A stretch of DNA of 64,000 nucleotides. Origin: CACKLF01 sp002725175. Lineage in GTDB: Bacteria; Pseudomonadota; Alphaproteobacteria; Rhodobacterales; Rhodobacteraceae. The notes below the pieces were generated by a model. That model was not told the origin of the DNA and made no database searches. It was given only the letters and a program-made list of their open reading frames with translations. Positions 26,144 through 35,161 of the stretch are shown here, piece by piece. The position numbers and the translations under genes are program-made. The stretch's first letter is position 1. The number at the start of each line of letters is the position of its first letter. The DNA lies in contig PBQX02000095.1 in the NCBI GenBank assembly GCA_002725175.2, forward strand, positions 3,762 to 67,761. The letters run 5' to 3'.

Positions 26144-27526
26144 ATGATAAACATGCTAACAAACTATCAAACAAGAGATCTAGAATCTCTAATCCATCCA
26201 TATACAAATGCCATGGCAATAAAAACAACAGGAGCTCATTTTGTAGAAAAAGGTGATGGAATTTATGTTTATGACAATGAGAACAAAAGATATCTGGAAG
26301 GTATGTCGGGTTTGTGGTGCTGTGGATTAGGTTTTTCAGACCCAGAGCTTATAGAAGCAGCAAAACTTCAAATCGAAAAATTACCGTATTACCATCTGTT
26401 CAGTGGTCGAAGTCACGAGCCCGCAGTCGAGCTTGCAGAAAAAATTAAAGAACTTGCGCCTGGCCATATGTCGAGAGTTTTTTACCAATCATCTGGATCC
26501 GAAGCAAATGAATCTCAAATTAAATTAGCATGGTATTATAATAATGCCAAAGGTCGGAGAAATAAAAAAAAGATTATTAGTCGCAAAAAAGGGTATCATG
26601 GAGTTTCAATAGTTTCGGCTTCTTTAACGGGATTACCCTACAACCACAAAGATTTCGATCTACCTTTGGATTTTGTCAAGCATACAGAAACACCTCACTT
26701 CTGGCGTGAGAAAATTGAAGGAGAGACTGAAAAGGATTTTGCTTTGCGCCTTGCTAAATCTCTTGAAGAACTTTTGCTTAATGAGGACCCTGATACGGTT
26801 GCAGCCTTCATCGCTGAACCGGTAATGGGTGCCGGAGGAGTTATTGTTCCACCAGAAAGTTACTTCGAAGAAATAGGAAAAGTTCTAAAAAAATATGATA
26901 TTATAGCAATATCAGATGAGGTTATTTGTGGATTTGGTCGTACTGGTGAGTGGTTTGGCTCCCAAACATTAGGCATGAGTCCAAATTCGATCTCAATGGC
27001 TAAGCAACTTACAGCAGGGTATGCACCTTTATCTGCAGTAGCAATAGATAATGAAATGGCTAATGTAATTGAGGAGCATACTGGAACACTAGGAACTTTC
27101 GGGCATGGGTTTACATATGGAGGCCACCCTGTCGGTTGCGCAGTTGGCATAAAGGCTTTGGAGATTTATCAGGAGAGAAATATTTTACAAAATGTAAGAA
27201 ACCTTTCTTCTATTTTTAAATCAAAATTAAATAGCTTTTCAGACCATGATATTGTTGGAGAAGCTAGATCTCTGGGCTTAATGGGAGCCCTAGAGCTAAC
27301 TCCAAACAAGACACCCACACCCTTTAAAGAGCCAGGAAAGGTTGGCGCTAAAATGGCTTCTGAATTATTAAATAAAGGAATAATGATAAGAGCTATTGGA
27401 GACAGTGTAGCTTTTTGTCCACCAATGATAATCACGGAGCAACAACTCGATGAATTATTCGATCCTGTAAAAAAAGCTTTAGACGCAACCAGGGATTGGG
27501 CATTTGCAGAAGGTATGCTAGATTAA
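26144..27526 (+). CDS. Class III aminotransferase, putrescine/omega-amino-acid type
   Basis: PLP-dependent aminotransferase (460 aa). Motifs in order: GMSGLWCCGLGFSDPEL, VFYQSSGSEANESQIKLAWYY, KKGYHGVSIVSASLTGL, AEPVMGAGGVIVPPESYF, ISDEVICGFGRTGEWFG, the PLP lysine in SMAKQLTAGYAPLSAV, and FGHGFTYGGHPVGCAVG. The pattern fits the subgroup including putrescine:pyruvate (SpuC) and related omega transaminases; the amino donor cannot be told. It lies 15 bases after the lipoprotein gene on the same strand. A second possible start is the ATG three codons in. Confidence 0.85.
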   Translation: MINMLTNYQTRDLESLIHPYTNAMAIKTTGAHFVEKGDGIYVYDNENKRYLEGMSGLWCCGLGFSDPELIEAAKLQIEKLPYYHLFSGRSHEPAVELAEKIKELAPGHMSRVFYQSSGSEANESQIKLAWYYNNAKGRRNKKKIISRKKGYHGVSIVSASLTGLPYNHKDFDLPLDFVKHTETPHFWREKIEGETEKDFALRLAKSLEELLLNEDPDTVAAFIAEPVMGAGGVIVPPESYFEEIGKVLKKYDIIAISDEVICGFGRTGEWFGSQTLGMSPNSISMAKQLTAGYAPLSAVAIDNEMANVIEEHTGTLGTFGHGFTYGGHPVGCAVGIKALEIYQERNILQNVRNLSSIFKSKLNSFSDHDIVGEARSLGLMGALELTPNKTPTPFKEPGKVGAKMASELLNKGIMIRAIGDSVAFCPPMIITEQQLDELFDPVKKALDATRDWAFAEGMLD

Positions 27527-27541
27527 CTCTTAAGAGATCAG

Positions 27542-27880
27542 ATGATTGTTTATAAGATATTGCTTGAAAAAGAGTTCTTAACCCTAAAAAACCAAAAGGT
27601 CTCATATGGATCTGTAGTTGACAAGAAAGATGGCTTCATTCATTTATCAACGGCAAATCAGCTTAAAGAAACTCTTGAAATACACTTCTCTAATTCAAAA
27701 AGTGTCTACATCTTAGCTTTTGAATCCGCCAGACTTGCTGGACTAGTGTGGGAAACCTCGCGAAATAATGATCTCTTTCCTCATCTATACGGAAAGATAC
27801 ATTTCGAAAATATCAACAAAAAAATATTTTTGAAAAAAAATCAAGGTCACTTCTTAATACCTATCGATTTTTTGAATTAA
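27542..27880 (+). CDS. DUF952 family protein
   Basis: Small protein (112 aa) of the DUF952 family, function not established. The family pattern is clear: an N-terminal VYKILLEKEF, then DGFIHLSTANQLKET and FPHLYGKI, with LVWETSRNNDLFPHLYG as the conserved core. It ends at 27880 and pyrD begins at the very next base, a pairing that is common in Rhodobacterales as I recall. The fold is thought to resemble ADP-ribosyltransferase-like or Tpt1-like small domains, but I cannot support any activity here. Confidence 0.85.
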   Translation: MIVYKILLEKEFLTLKNQKVSYGSVVDKKDGFIHLSTANQLKETLEIHFSNSKSVYILAFESARLAGLVWETSRNNDLFPHLYGKIHFENINKKIFLKKNQGHFLIPIDFLN

Positions 27881-28930
27881 ATGTATAACTCTGGTTTAAA
27901 AATTTTACACTTTCTAGAGCCCGAGCTAGCCCACTACATAGCGATTAAATTTCTAAAATTTAGCAGAAGAAAAAAATTTCGATTTGAAAGTGATCGACTA
28001 AAAACTGAGGTAGCTGGGTTAAACTTATATCACCCATTAGGTTTATCAGGTGGTTTTGATAAAAATGGTGAAATAATACAAGCTAGCTTTAATTTTGGAG
28101 CAAGCTTCACTGAAATTGGAGCCATTACACCTCTACCACAAAAGGGAAACCAAAAACCAAGGGTCTTTAGACTATGGGAAGATTTAGGTTTAATTAATAG
28201 ATTAGGTTTCAATAACCACGGCATAGATGCCGTGCAAAAGCGCGTGAGTGAAGCTCGTCCACTTGGAATTGTGGGGATAAACATTGGAGCAAATAGAAAA
28301 TCTGAAAACAAATTAGAAGATTATGTGAATGTCCTTAAAAAATGTGAAAAGCATTTTGATTTTGCCACTATAAATATTTCTTCACCAAACACACCCAATT
28401 TAAGGATATTACAAAGTAAGAATAATTTAACAGATTTATTATCAGCTGTTTGTGAAATGAATAATTCATTTTCAAAACCTATTAAAATATTTTTAAAAAT
28501 TGACCCAGACACAAACTTTAAAAGACTTGAAGAAATAGTAGAAGTATCAGTTAAATTTAAATTAGANGGCCTAATTGCTACAAANACAACCGTCTCCAGA
28601 AATAACCTCAATAGTAAAAATAAGAATGAGAAAGGAGGTTTATCTGGAAGGCCCATATTTTNTATTTCNACAAAGANATTAGCTGAACTTTTTAGCATAT
28701 CCTCAGGTGAAATCCCTTTAATTGGGGTAGGCGGAATCTTCTCAGGAGAAGACGCATATGAAAAAATCAAAGCTGGAGCTTCAGCTCTTCAAATTTATAC
28801 GGCAATTGGATATANAGGTATTGGANTAATTGAAGAAATTGTTANAAGCCTTGATACATTATTGNAAAAAGATGGCGTGCAAAGCATTAAATCAGTAACT
28901 GGTATTGATCACAAAAAATGGCTTAGTTAA
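27881..28930 (+). CDS. pyrD: Quinone-dependent dihydroorotate dehydrogenase (class 2)
   Basis: Membrane-associated flavoprotein (349 aa) oxidising dihydroorotate to orotate in pyrimidine synthesis. The N-terminal helix region (LHFLEPELAHYIAIKFL) is that of class 2 enzymes. LGLSGGFDKNGEII binds FMN, and NISSPNTPNLR carries the serine base typical of class 2. GVGGIFSGEDAYEKIKAGASALQIYTA is the phosphate-binding region. It is directly adjacent to the DUF952 gene and ends 3 bases from the convergent MATE gene. Confidence 0.94.
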   Translation: MYNSGLKILHFLEPELAHYIAIKFLKFSRRKKFRFESDRLKTEVAGLNLYHPLGLSGGFDKNGEIIQASFNFGASFTEIGAITPLPQKGNQKPRVFRLWEDLGLINRLGFNNHGIDAVQKRVSEARPLGIVGINIGANRKSENKLEDYVNVLKKCEKHFDFATINISSPNTPNLRILQSKNNLTDLLSAVCEMNNSFSKPIKIFLKIDPDTNFKRLEEIVEVSVKFKLXGLIATXTTVSRNNLNSKNKNEKGGLSGRPIFXIXTKXLAELFSISSGEIPLIGVGGIFSGEDAYEKIKAGASALQIYTAIGYXGIGXIEEIVXSLDTLLXKDGVQSIKSVTGIDHKKWLS

Positions 28931-28933
28931 GTN

Positions 28934-30253
28934 TCATAATTTACTTAAGGAAGTCTCNAAAGATCTATAACGCACCAAAAGCGTAACTGCTCTACAAATA
29001 AATAGCCCTGAAACAGATAACCATAAACCATAGTTTCCAAATNTTGGNACTGTAATAGCCGCAACTATTCCGTAAAAAATAACACTTTCAAGCATAGCCC
29101 TCCTCATTTTTTTTGTTTCCAGTGCGCCTACAAAAACACCATCTAAGATCCACGAAGAAACTCCTGTAAGAGGTGTNATNGCCATAAAAAATAAAAAGTG
29201 ATATGCCTCTTCTCTAACATCTTCAGCCACTGTCATTAANTCCACAAAGTGTTCCCCAAAAATTAAAAATATAACTGTNAAGAAACNACCTCCNGCTAAA
29301 CCCCATTTCAGCCCCATTACNAAAACCTTTCTAAAATCGGATAAACTTTTTTGACCATAAGAAATTCCNACAAGGACCTGAGATGAAAAGGCGAACCCAT
29401 CTAGNGCATATGAGGAAAAACTTAAAAATTGATATAGGATTNGATTTGTGGCTTGAGTTAAGGTCCCCAATGTTGAGCCAATCACTATATAGCTTATTGC
29501 NACACACTCTAGCAGTAGGGTTCTAAGAAAGATATCGGTATTTGCTCCTANAATCTTTAGCCACTTCGATAGATTAAAAATNAACTTTCTTTCAATAAGC
29601 AATTTTTTTGTAAAAATTTTCCTACAGAAAAAAAGCGATAAAGAAAACCCAAAAGCTTCAGAAATTGCGCTGGCCATTGCCACTCCNGGCACACCTAGTT
29701 CTAAATAGATTACGAAAAAGAGATCTAAAATAATATTCATNAATGTTACTGAAGATTGAATTAGCATAACGGTGAAGCTTTTCTCTACAGCAANTAACCA
29801 GCCCATAAAGGCAAAGTTAGCCAAGGCAAAAGGAGCTGCAAAGACCCTAATACTGATATAANTATNAGCTATATCGTTTACCAAATCCTCTGCTGGACTA
29901 ATAAAAAAAATAAAATTAAATAGNGGCTTATGTACGATAAATATACAAAAACCCAAGACCAAACCCATNAGCATGCCCCTNAATCCGTTGGCCAAAACCT
30001 CTATCTGATCAGACTTTCCTCTAGCCTGCGATGTGAATGCAGAAACTCCCGTAGTCAGAAAATTAAATAGATGATAAACACCAGTTAGGAAAGCAGCNCC
30101 CATACCTGCCCCAGCAATTAAAACGGCAGANCCTAAGTGNCCAATGACNGCTGTATCAACCAAACCAATCATAGGAATTGTAATGTTTGCAAATATTATT
30201 GGAACAGCAATAGCAAAAAATCGCCTATTACTTATGTTGCTATCTGGTCTCAT
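28934..30253 (-). CDS. MATE-family multidrug/metabolite exporter
   Basis: Polytopic membrane protein (439 aa) with about twelve hydrophobic spans and the MATE layout, a duplicated six-span unit. The N-terminal IAVPIIFANITIPMIGLVDT and GVSAFTSQARGK are typical of the DinF/NorM branch. These exporters use Na+ or H+ gradients; the substrate is unknown. Its start overlaps the end of the upstream thioesterase gene by 14 bases. Numerous N bases leave unknown residues, but the frame is intact. Confidence 0.88.
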   Translation of the reverse strand: MRPDSNISNRRFFAIAVPIIFANITIPMIGLVDTXVIXHLXSAVLIAGAGMXAAFLTGVYHLFNFLTTGVSAFTSQARGKSDQIEVLANGXRGMXMGLVLGFCIFIVHKXLFNFIFFISPAEDLVNDIAXXYISIRVFAAPFALANFAFMGWLXAVEKSFTVMLIQSSVTXMNIILDLFFVIYLELGVXGVAMASAISEAFGFSLSLFFCRKIFTKKLLIERKXIFNLSKWLKIXGANTDIFLRTLLLECXAISYIVIGSTLGTLTQATNXILYQFLSFSSYXLDGFAFSSQVLXGISYGQKSLSDFRKVXVMGLKWGLXGGXFXTVIFLIFGEHFVXLMTVAEDVREEAYHFLFFMXXTPLTGVSSWILDGVFVGALETKKMRRAMLESVIFYGIVAAITXPXFGNYGLWLSVSGLFICRAVTLLVRYRSXETSLSKL

Positions 30254-30782
30254 TTTCCCATGATTTTAAATCTATTTTGGGAACCAAAAAATGGCCNATT
30301 GCCTGAGCGAAAGGCTTTTCCNTACTTTCCTGCCAGGCCTTTACCGAAACTGATGCATACCTTTTTCCAGCCCTATTCACCTTGGCCAANGCAAATGAAT
30401 CTCGGTCCAAGCCCGGGTACATATANTCTATAGTAAAATCAATTGTTTTNGGTAATTTAATTTTCCCCATTTTCTGGGGGATTTTTTNACTCATATTTAG
30501 GTAATNNGCTAACTCAACAATNGCCACAGTTTCTAAAAATGAACCNATGGCTCCACCATGCAGAGCCTTAATGAATCCATTTCCTATCAGCTCGGNCTTG
30601 AAAGGCAATCTTGCTNTAANCTTATCCTCAAAAAGGTCAAACTTAACACCTAAGAAATCTATAAAAGGTATCCTATCANCTACATCATATANTATATGAG
30701 NACTTTCCTCCTGTGATTTCTTTGGAATAACTTTTCCTTTCAATAAATTAANTTTCCTAGATTGGAGAAGTAAATGCTCCAC
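30240..30782 (-). CDS. PaaI-type hotdog thioesterase (second of two)
   Basis: Hotdog-fold acyl-CoA thioesterase-like protein (up to 180 aa). The visible core is RIPFIDFLGVKFDL, then NGFIKALHGGA (the helix-start motif of the PaaI family), YMYPGLDRDSF and AGKRYASVSVKAWQ. It overlaps the preceding thioesterase by 26 bases and the MATE gene by 14, so three genes form one tight unit. The first 15 residues may be excess, because an internal start would remove most of the overlap. Substrate unknown. Confidence 0.78.
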   Translation of the reverse strand: MEHLLLQSRKXNLLKGKVIPKKSQEESXHIXYDVXDRIPFIDFLGVKFDLFEDKXXARLPFKXELIGNGFIKALHGGAXGSFLETVXIVELXXYLNMSXKIPQKMGKIKLXKTIDFTIXYMYPGLDRDSFXLAKVNRAGKRYASVSVKAWQESXEKPFAQAXGHFLVPKIDLKSWENETR

Positions 30783-31185
30783 TTGCTGATGCTACAGGAA
30801 CTTCATCNACTCCATCTGTAGCATCTGCCTTCACAAAAGCCACACTTGATGTAATTCTGAAACAATTAGCCTTTGCCAAAATCATTTTTCCGGGCTTGGC
30901 TGAACGCATATAATCAATTCTAAGATCAATTGTAGCTGTAGGAACTTTTGGCATTCCTGCTGACATTACCGCAGCTCCACAGGCTGCATCTAGTAACGTT
31001 GTCACCACACCNCCNTGAATTACTTTACTTTCGCTATCTCCAATCAAATTATTATTATAATCTACCATCATCTCAGCCGAGCCTTTACCTATCCTTATGA
31101 GTGATATGCCCATAAATTTGTTAAAGGGTAGCNTATTAAAAAAATCAATAACCTGTTCAGCGAGGTCACTTTCATCAAGTTTCAT
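30757..31185 (-). CDS. PaaI-type hotdog thioesterase (first of two)
   Basis: Hotdog-fold thioesterase (142 aa). NKFMGISLIRIGKGSAEMMVDYN, GVVTTLLDAACGAAVMS and TIDLRIDYMRSAKPG are characteristic of the PaaI/YdiI group. The Asp in LLDAACG is at the usual catalytic position. It leads the small minus-strand unit of two thioesterases and a MATE exporter. The upstream gap to the manganese transporter gene is a shared divergent control region. Physiological acyl-CoA substrate is unknown. Confidence 0.82.
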   Translation of the reverse strand: MKLDESDLAEQVIDFFNXLPFNKFMGISLIRIGKGSAEMMVDYNNNLIGDSESKVIXXGVVTTLLDAACGAAVMSAGMPKVPTATIDLRIDYMRSAKPGKMILAKANCFRITSSVAFVKADATDGXDEVPVASASGAFTSPI

Positions 31186-31269
31186 AAATANAGCTCCTTA
31201 TAATTNATAGTCATAAACCTAATGAAAAAATTNTCCAGAGGTAATTANTCTTATAATTNTAATTTTTGC

Positions 31270-31320
31270 TATTGAGAATTATTCGCAATATGCGTATTGT
31301 AATTGCAACTCATTCGCAAT
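31270..31320 (+). promoter_or_regulatory. Two Fur/Mur-type palindromic operators with overlapping promoter
   Basis: Two related inverted repeats precede the manganese transporter gene. Box 1 (31270-31290) is TATTGAGAAT-T-ATTCGCAATA and box 2 (31302-31320) is ATTGCAACT-C-ATTCGCAAT. They share the half site ATTCGCAAT and are centred 31 bp apart, about three helical turns. A promoter-like pair, TTGAGA (31272-31277) and TATTGT (31295-31300) with 17-base spacing, puts the -35 inside box 1 and the start point within box 2. This geometry suits repression by a Fur-family regulator. In alphaproteobacteria, Mur represses manganese uptake genes at sites of this kind; the regulator itself is not in the window. 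Confidence 0.65.
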
Positions 31321-31351
31321 ATTTGTCCATAAATAAACTTAATATAGAGAA

Positions 31352-32485
31352 ATGCTGAATTTGAATTTAGAAAGTAGGTCAATGAACTGGGCACCACAGA
31401 ATTATTTTAATTCTCGCATCGCTCTTGTTATTGTGTTAGCTGCCCTTGCTCTATACCCCAGTGAAATTGGTAAAATTACTTTAACTTCTCTTGAAGATGC
31501 ATATCTTGGCGTCAGCGTATTTGTAGCATTTACACTATTGGTATTCTACGGCGCAGAACAACTATTCCAAATTGATTTAAGACAATTGATGAGAAAGCAG
31601 AAAAATCTCCAAGTTCCACTATCAAGTTTTCTGGGTGCTTTGCCTGGATGTGGGGGAGCAGTGATAGTAATTACAGCACATAATTCTGGCAGTGTCACAC
31701 TGGGAGCCGTAGTTGCAGCTCTCACCTCAACTATGGGAGATGCCGCGTTTCTTTTAATTGCAAAAAAACCGGATACGGCACTATTTTTGCTCCCAATGTG
31801 TTGGTTAGCCGGAATTATATGTGGCTATTTAGTTGATTTTTTTTACAAAAGTAAGTTCCACAAAATTGAACCAGGCTCTTTAAATATCAAAAGGATCTTG
31901 AAATCTAATTTTAAGTATAGACTATATATAATCTTATTTTTTCCTGGATTTATTTTTGGAATAATGAGGCTCTCTTTTATTGAAATTTCTGAAAGCTTTA
32001 CTTTTCTTAGCTCAATAATAGCGCAATGCGGTATATTCCTAGGATTGATAATATGGTCAATTTCTCCAGTTAAATACATGACACACCCAGAAGACTCGGC
32101 CCAAATTCGAGCCACTGAAGAAACTTGCTTTATTTCGACTTGGGTAGTTCTAGCCTTCTTAACTTTCGAATACACAATTTATGGGACAGGCCTAGATTTA
32201 GTTAATCTCTTTCAATCAGTCGCCTGGCTTCTTCCACTCTTAGCAGTACTTATTGGCCTAATTCCAGGTTGTGGACCTCAAATTTTAGTCACTACAATGT
32301 ATATAAATGGATTGATTCCGTTTTCTGCACTGCTAGGAAATGCAATTTCAAATGACGGAGATGCCTTGTTCCCTGCTCTAGCAATTTCCCCAAAGATAGC
32401 TGTAGTTGCTACGCTTTTAAGTACAATTCCTGCACTAATTCTTTCTTACTGTTTTTATTTCCTTGCACCAAGCTTTTTATCTTAG
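31352..32485 (+). CDS. mntX: MntX-like manganese transporter (putative 10-TM metal transporter)
   Basis: Polytopic protein (377 aa) of the putative 10-TM heavy-metal transporter family, which includes MntX, the manganese importer described from roseobacters, vibrios and SAR11/SAR116. Two halves carry matching motifs, GALPGCGGAVIVI with TMGDAAF near residue 90 and GLIPGCGPQILVT with NDGDALFP near residue 310. This indicates an internal duplication with conserved Cys and Asp that could bind metal. An in-frame ATG ten codons in, with AGG before it, is an alternative start. The Fur/Mur-like boxes upstream support a metal role. Some database families label such proteins exporters, so the direction of transport is inferred from MntX. 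Confidence 0.75.
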   Translation: MLNLNLESRSMNWAPQNYFNSRIALVIVLAALALYPSEIGKITLTSLEDAYLGVSVFVAFTLLVFYGAEQLFQIDLRQLMRKQKNLQVPLSSFLGALPGCGGAVIVITAHNSGSVTLGAVVAALTSTMGDAAFLLIAKKPDTALFLLPMCWLAGIICGYLVDFFYKSKFHKIEPGSLNIKRILKSNFKYRLYIILFFPGFIFGIMRLSFIEISESFTFLSSIIAQCGIFLGLIIWSISPVKYMTHPEDSAQIRATEETCFISTWVVLAFLTFEYTIYGTGLDLVNLFQSVAWLLPLLAVLIGLIPGCGPQILVTTMYINGLIPFSALLGNAISNDGDALFPALAISPKIAVVATLLSTIPALILSYCFYFLAPSFLS

Positions 32486-32551
32486 TATTTTTTCGATAAA
32501 ACGAAATTAAAGTGAAGAAAAATTTTACACTCAAAGAAATTTCTGAAACTA

Positions 32552-32581
32552 TTGACCTTAACGCGACGGCTATAAAATAAT
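32552..32581 (+). promoter_or_regulatory. Possible promoter of the beta-oxidation operon
   Basis: TTGACC at 32552-32557 is followed after 18 bases by AATAAT at 32576-32581, within an A/T-rich run. It lies in the 195-base gap before the acyl-CoA dehydrogenase gene, about 100 bases from its start. The -10 element is only a fair match and the exact register is uncertain. I see nothing else definite in this gap. Confidence 0.35.
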
Positions 32582-32679
32582 AAAATAAATAGAGTGGATA
32601 AGAAAACCTTATTTTTCCTACATGAATACTAAACAGAATTTCTATTGCTAGCCAAAAAATTTAAAATAACGGAGAACAT

Positions 32680-34455
32680 GTGCACCTATACGAACCCCCA
32701 GTAAATGATTTTCAATTTATTATTCATAAATTATTAAAAGTTCAAAATTTGAAGCTAAAAGGCTACTCTGATCTCTCTCCAGACTTCACTAAACCTATCT
32801 TTGAAGAGGCTGGAAAACTAGCAAGGGAAGAACTTGCTCCTCTAAATATTTCAGGAGATAGGGAAGGTTGCATACTTGAGAATGGGGTTGTGAGGACGCC
32901 TAAAGGCTTTAAAGAAGCTTTCCTAAAGGTCAATTCTGGCGGTTGGACAGGAATTGATTGCGATCCAGAATTTGGAGGCCAAGGGATGCCTCACGTCATT
33001 AGCCTAGTTATAGGTGAAATGTTTTGCTCAGCGAATATGGCCTTAAATATGTACCATGGGCTGACCCATGGAGCATATTCAGCAATTTATCAACACGGTA
33101 ATAAGGAACAAAAAAGTACTTATCTGCCCAACCTAGTAAATTGCAAATGGACAGGAACTATGAATTTGACTGAGCCCCATTGTGGCACAGATTTAGGATT
33201 GATAAAAACAAAGGCTCAAAAAAGCCATGATGGATCCTACCAAATCACAGGGCAAAAAATTTTTATATCAGCAGGTGATCATGATTTGTCAGAAAACATA
33301 ATTCACCTTGTTTTAGCTAAAATTCCCGGCTCCCCTGAAGGAGTAAAAGGAATTTCTATGTTTATCGTGCCAAAGTTTCTTATAAATGAGGATGGATCTA
33401 TAGGAGAACGGAATAAATTATCAGTGAGTAAAATTGAGGAAAAAATGGGTATCCATGGAAACTCTACTTGCGTGATGAATTATGACGGAGCAAAAGGATT
33501 TTTAATCTCTGAAGAAAATAAAGGATTAAGGGCAATGTTCACTATGATGAATGAGGCTAGACTAGGAGTTGGTCTTCAGGGGATAGGTCAAGCTGAAGCA
33601 GCATACCAAAGAGCGGTAGCCTATGCTAAAGAAAGACTTCAAGGGAAAGATATTTCAAAAAAGGATGCATCAAAAAATGCTGACCCTATAATCCAACATC
33701 CGGACATTAGACGAACATTAATGGACCAAAAAGTTTTTATTGAAGCAGCTCGAGCTCTGGCCCTATGGTGTGCAACAATGTTGGATTTTGCAGAACGAGA
33801 AGGTGACAAAGAAAGTGAAGGTTTGGCAAGTTTGCTAATCCCAGTTGTAAAAGGATTTATTACAGACAAGGGGTTTGAAAGCACTATTAATTCTCAGCAA
33901 GTTTTTGGTGGTCACGGCTATATTGAAGAATGGGGCATGAGTCAATTTGCAAGAGATGCTCGAATAGCTATGATCTACGAAGGAACAAATGGCATTCAGG
34001 CCTTAGATCTTGTTGGTAGAAAATTATCATCTGATGGAGGGAAGCACACAGTCAGATTTTTAAAAGAAATAAGGGATTTTATTAACGAAAATAAAGAAGA
34101 TGATAGAATTGCAGAAAATTTTATGACTCCATTAAATAATGCACTTAAGGATGCAGAAAAATGTTTAGAATTTTTTATGAAAGAGGGATTAAGGAACCCA
34201 AATCAGGCATTGGCTGGAGCAACTGATTTTATGCACCTGATGGGATATCTTTCTCTCGGATTTATGTGGGCTCGCATGGTTAAAGTAGCCTTGGATGAAC
34301 TTGCTCAATCCAAGAAAGAAGACGCGTTATTAAATGCAAAAGTTTCTTCTGGAAGGTACTTTTTTAGGAGACACCTTCCCGAGACTAGTTTACGAAAAGA
34401 ACGTGTTTTGAATGGAGCTGAAGACATGATGGAACTTAGAGTTGAAGATTTTTAA
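32680..34455 (+). CDS. Long acyl-CoA dehydrogenase (FadE-like)
   Basis: Flavin-dependent acyl-CoA dehydrogenase of the long (about 590 aa) class with an extra C-terminal helical domain, performing the first step of fatty-acid beta-oxidation. Start is a GTG at 32680 behind a GGAG ribosome site; an overlapping ATG two bases earlier is in another frame. MNLTEPHCGTDLGLIKTKA is the flavin loop. MIYEGTNGIQALDLVGRKL contains the catalytic glutamate in the normal Y-E-G-T setting, unlike the pair at the left edge. It leads an operon with GST, thiolase and FadB/FadJ genes. Confidence 0.92.
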   Translation: MHLYEPPVNDFQFIIHKLLKVQNLKLKGYSDLSPDFTKPIFEEAGKLAREELAPLNISGDREGCILENGVVRTPKGFKEAFLKVNSGGWTGIDCDPEFGGQGMPHVISLVIGEMFCSANMALNMYHGLTHGAYSAIYQHGNKEQKSTYLPNLVNCKWTGTMNLTEPHCGTDLGLIKTKAQKSHDGSYQITGQKIFISAGDHDLSENIIHLVLAKIPGSPEGVKGISMFIVPKFLINEDGSIGERNKLSVSKIEEKMGIHGNSTCVMNYDGAKGFLISEENKGLRAMFTMMNEARLGVGLQGIGQAEAAYQRAVAYAKERLQGKDISKKDASKNADPIIQHPDIRRTLMDQKVFIEAARALALWCATMLDFAEREGDKESEGLASLLIPVVKGFITDKGFESTINSQQVFGGHGYIEEWGMSQFARDARIAMIYEGTNGIQALDLVGRKLSSDGGKHTVRFLKEIRDFINENKEDDRIAENFMTPLNNALKDAEKCLEFFMKEGLRNPNQALAGATDFMHLMGYLSLGFMWARMVKVALDELAQSKKEDALLNAKVSSGRYFFRRHLPETSLRKERVLNGAEDMMELRVEDF

Positions 34456-34512
34456 TTATTCTCCATTTCTCAGTTAAGAAAATTAAATATTATAGAAAAA
34501 AAGGGACTAATT

Positions 34513-35151
34513 ATGACTGAACAATTTAAACTTTATTGCTTTGCTCAATCTGGCAATGCATATAAGGCTGCACTGTTTTTAGCATTAGCAGATTTAGATT
34601 GGAATCCAATTTTTGTAGATTTTTTCAATGGTGAAACTCGATCTGAAGAATTTAAAAAAATAAACTCAATGGGTGAAGTGCCAGTATTAGTTGACCAAGA
34701 TAAAAATATTTCTCAATCAGGAGCTATTTTGCATTACCTTTCATTAAAGACCGAACTATTCACTTCAAATAAGAGCGATATAAAACTGGAGATAAACAGA
34801 TGGCTCCTTTGGGACAATTATAAATTGACGCCTAATTTGGCCACTGGAAGATTTATGTCACTATTCTTACCTGAGGCTAAAAGAAATCAATCAGTAATAG
34901 ATTTCCTACTAGGTCGAGCAAGTGCGTCCCTGAAAATTTTAAATACTCATCTTGTAGATCGAGATTTTGTTGTAGGCGATAACGTCTCGATAGCTGATCT
35001 CTCAATTGCGGGTTACATATTTTTCACAGAGGAATTTGATTTTGACATGAGCCCATTTCCAAACGTAATTAGCTGGAGAAACCGAATACGTAAACTTAAA
35101 AACTGGCAGCATCCCTACGATCTTATGCCAGGCCATCCAATAAAAAGATAA
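34513..35151 (+). CDS. Glutathione S-transferase family protein
   Basis: Cytosolic glutathione S-transferase-like protein (212 aa). The N-terminal thioredoxin-like domain begins KLYCFAQSGNAYKAALFLALADLDW and has MGEVPVLVD, the cis-proline motif, then QSGAILHYLS, the SNAIL-like glutathione-binding motif. The all-helical C-terminal domain has VVGDNVSIADLSIAGY. It sits 10 bases before the thiolase gene in the beta-oxidation operon. Its role there is unknown; detoxification of reactive enoyl or peroxide products is a guess. No function beyond the family can be claimed. Confidence 0.85.
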   Translation: MTEQFKLYCFAQSGNAYKAALFLALADLDWNPIFVDFFNGETRSEEFKKINSMGEVPVLVDQDKNISQSGAILHYLSLKTELFTSNKSDIKLEINRWLLWDNYKLTPNLATGRFMSLFLPEAKRNQSVIDFLLGRASASLKILNTHLVDRDFVVGDNVSIADLSIAGYIFFTEEFDFDMSPFPNVISWRNRIRKLKNWQHPYDLMPGHPIKR

Positions 35152-35161
35152 GGAGAGAAAT

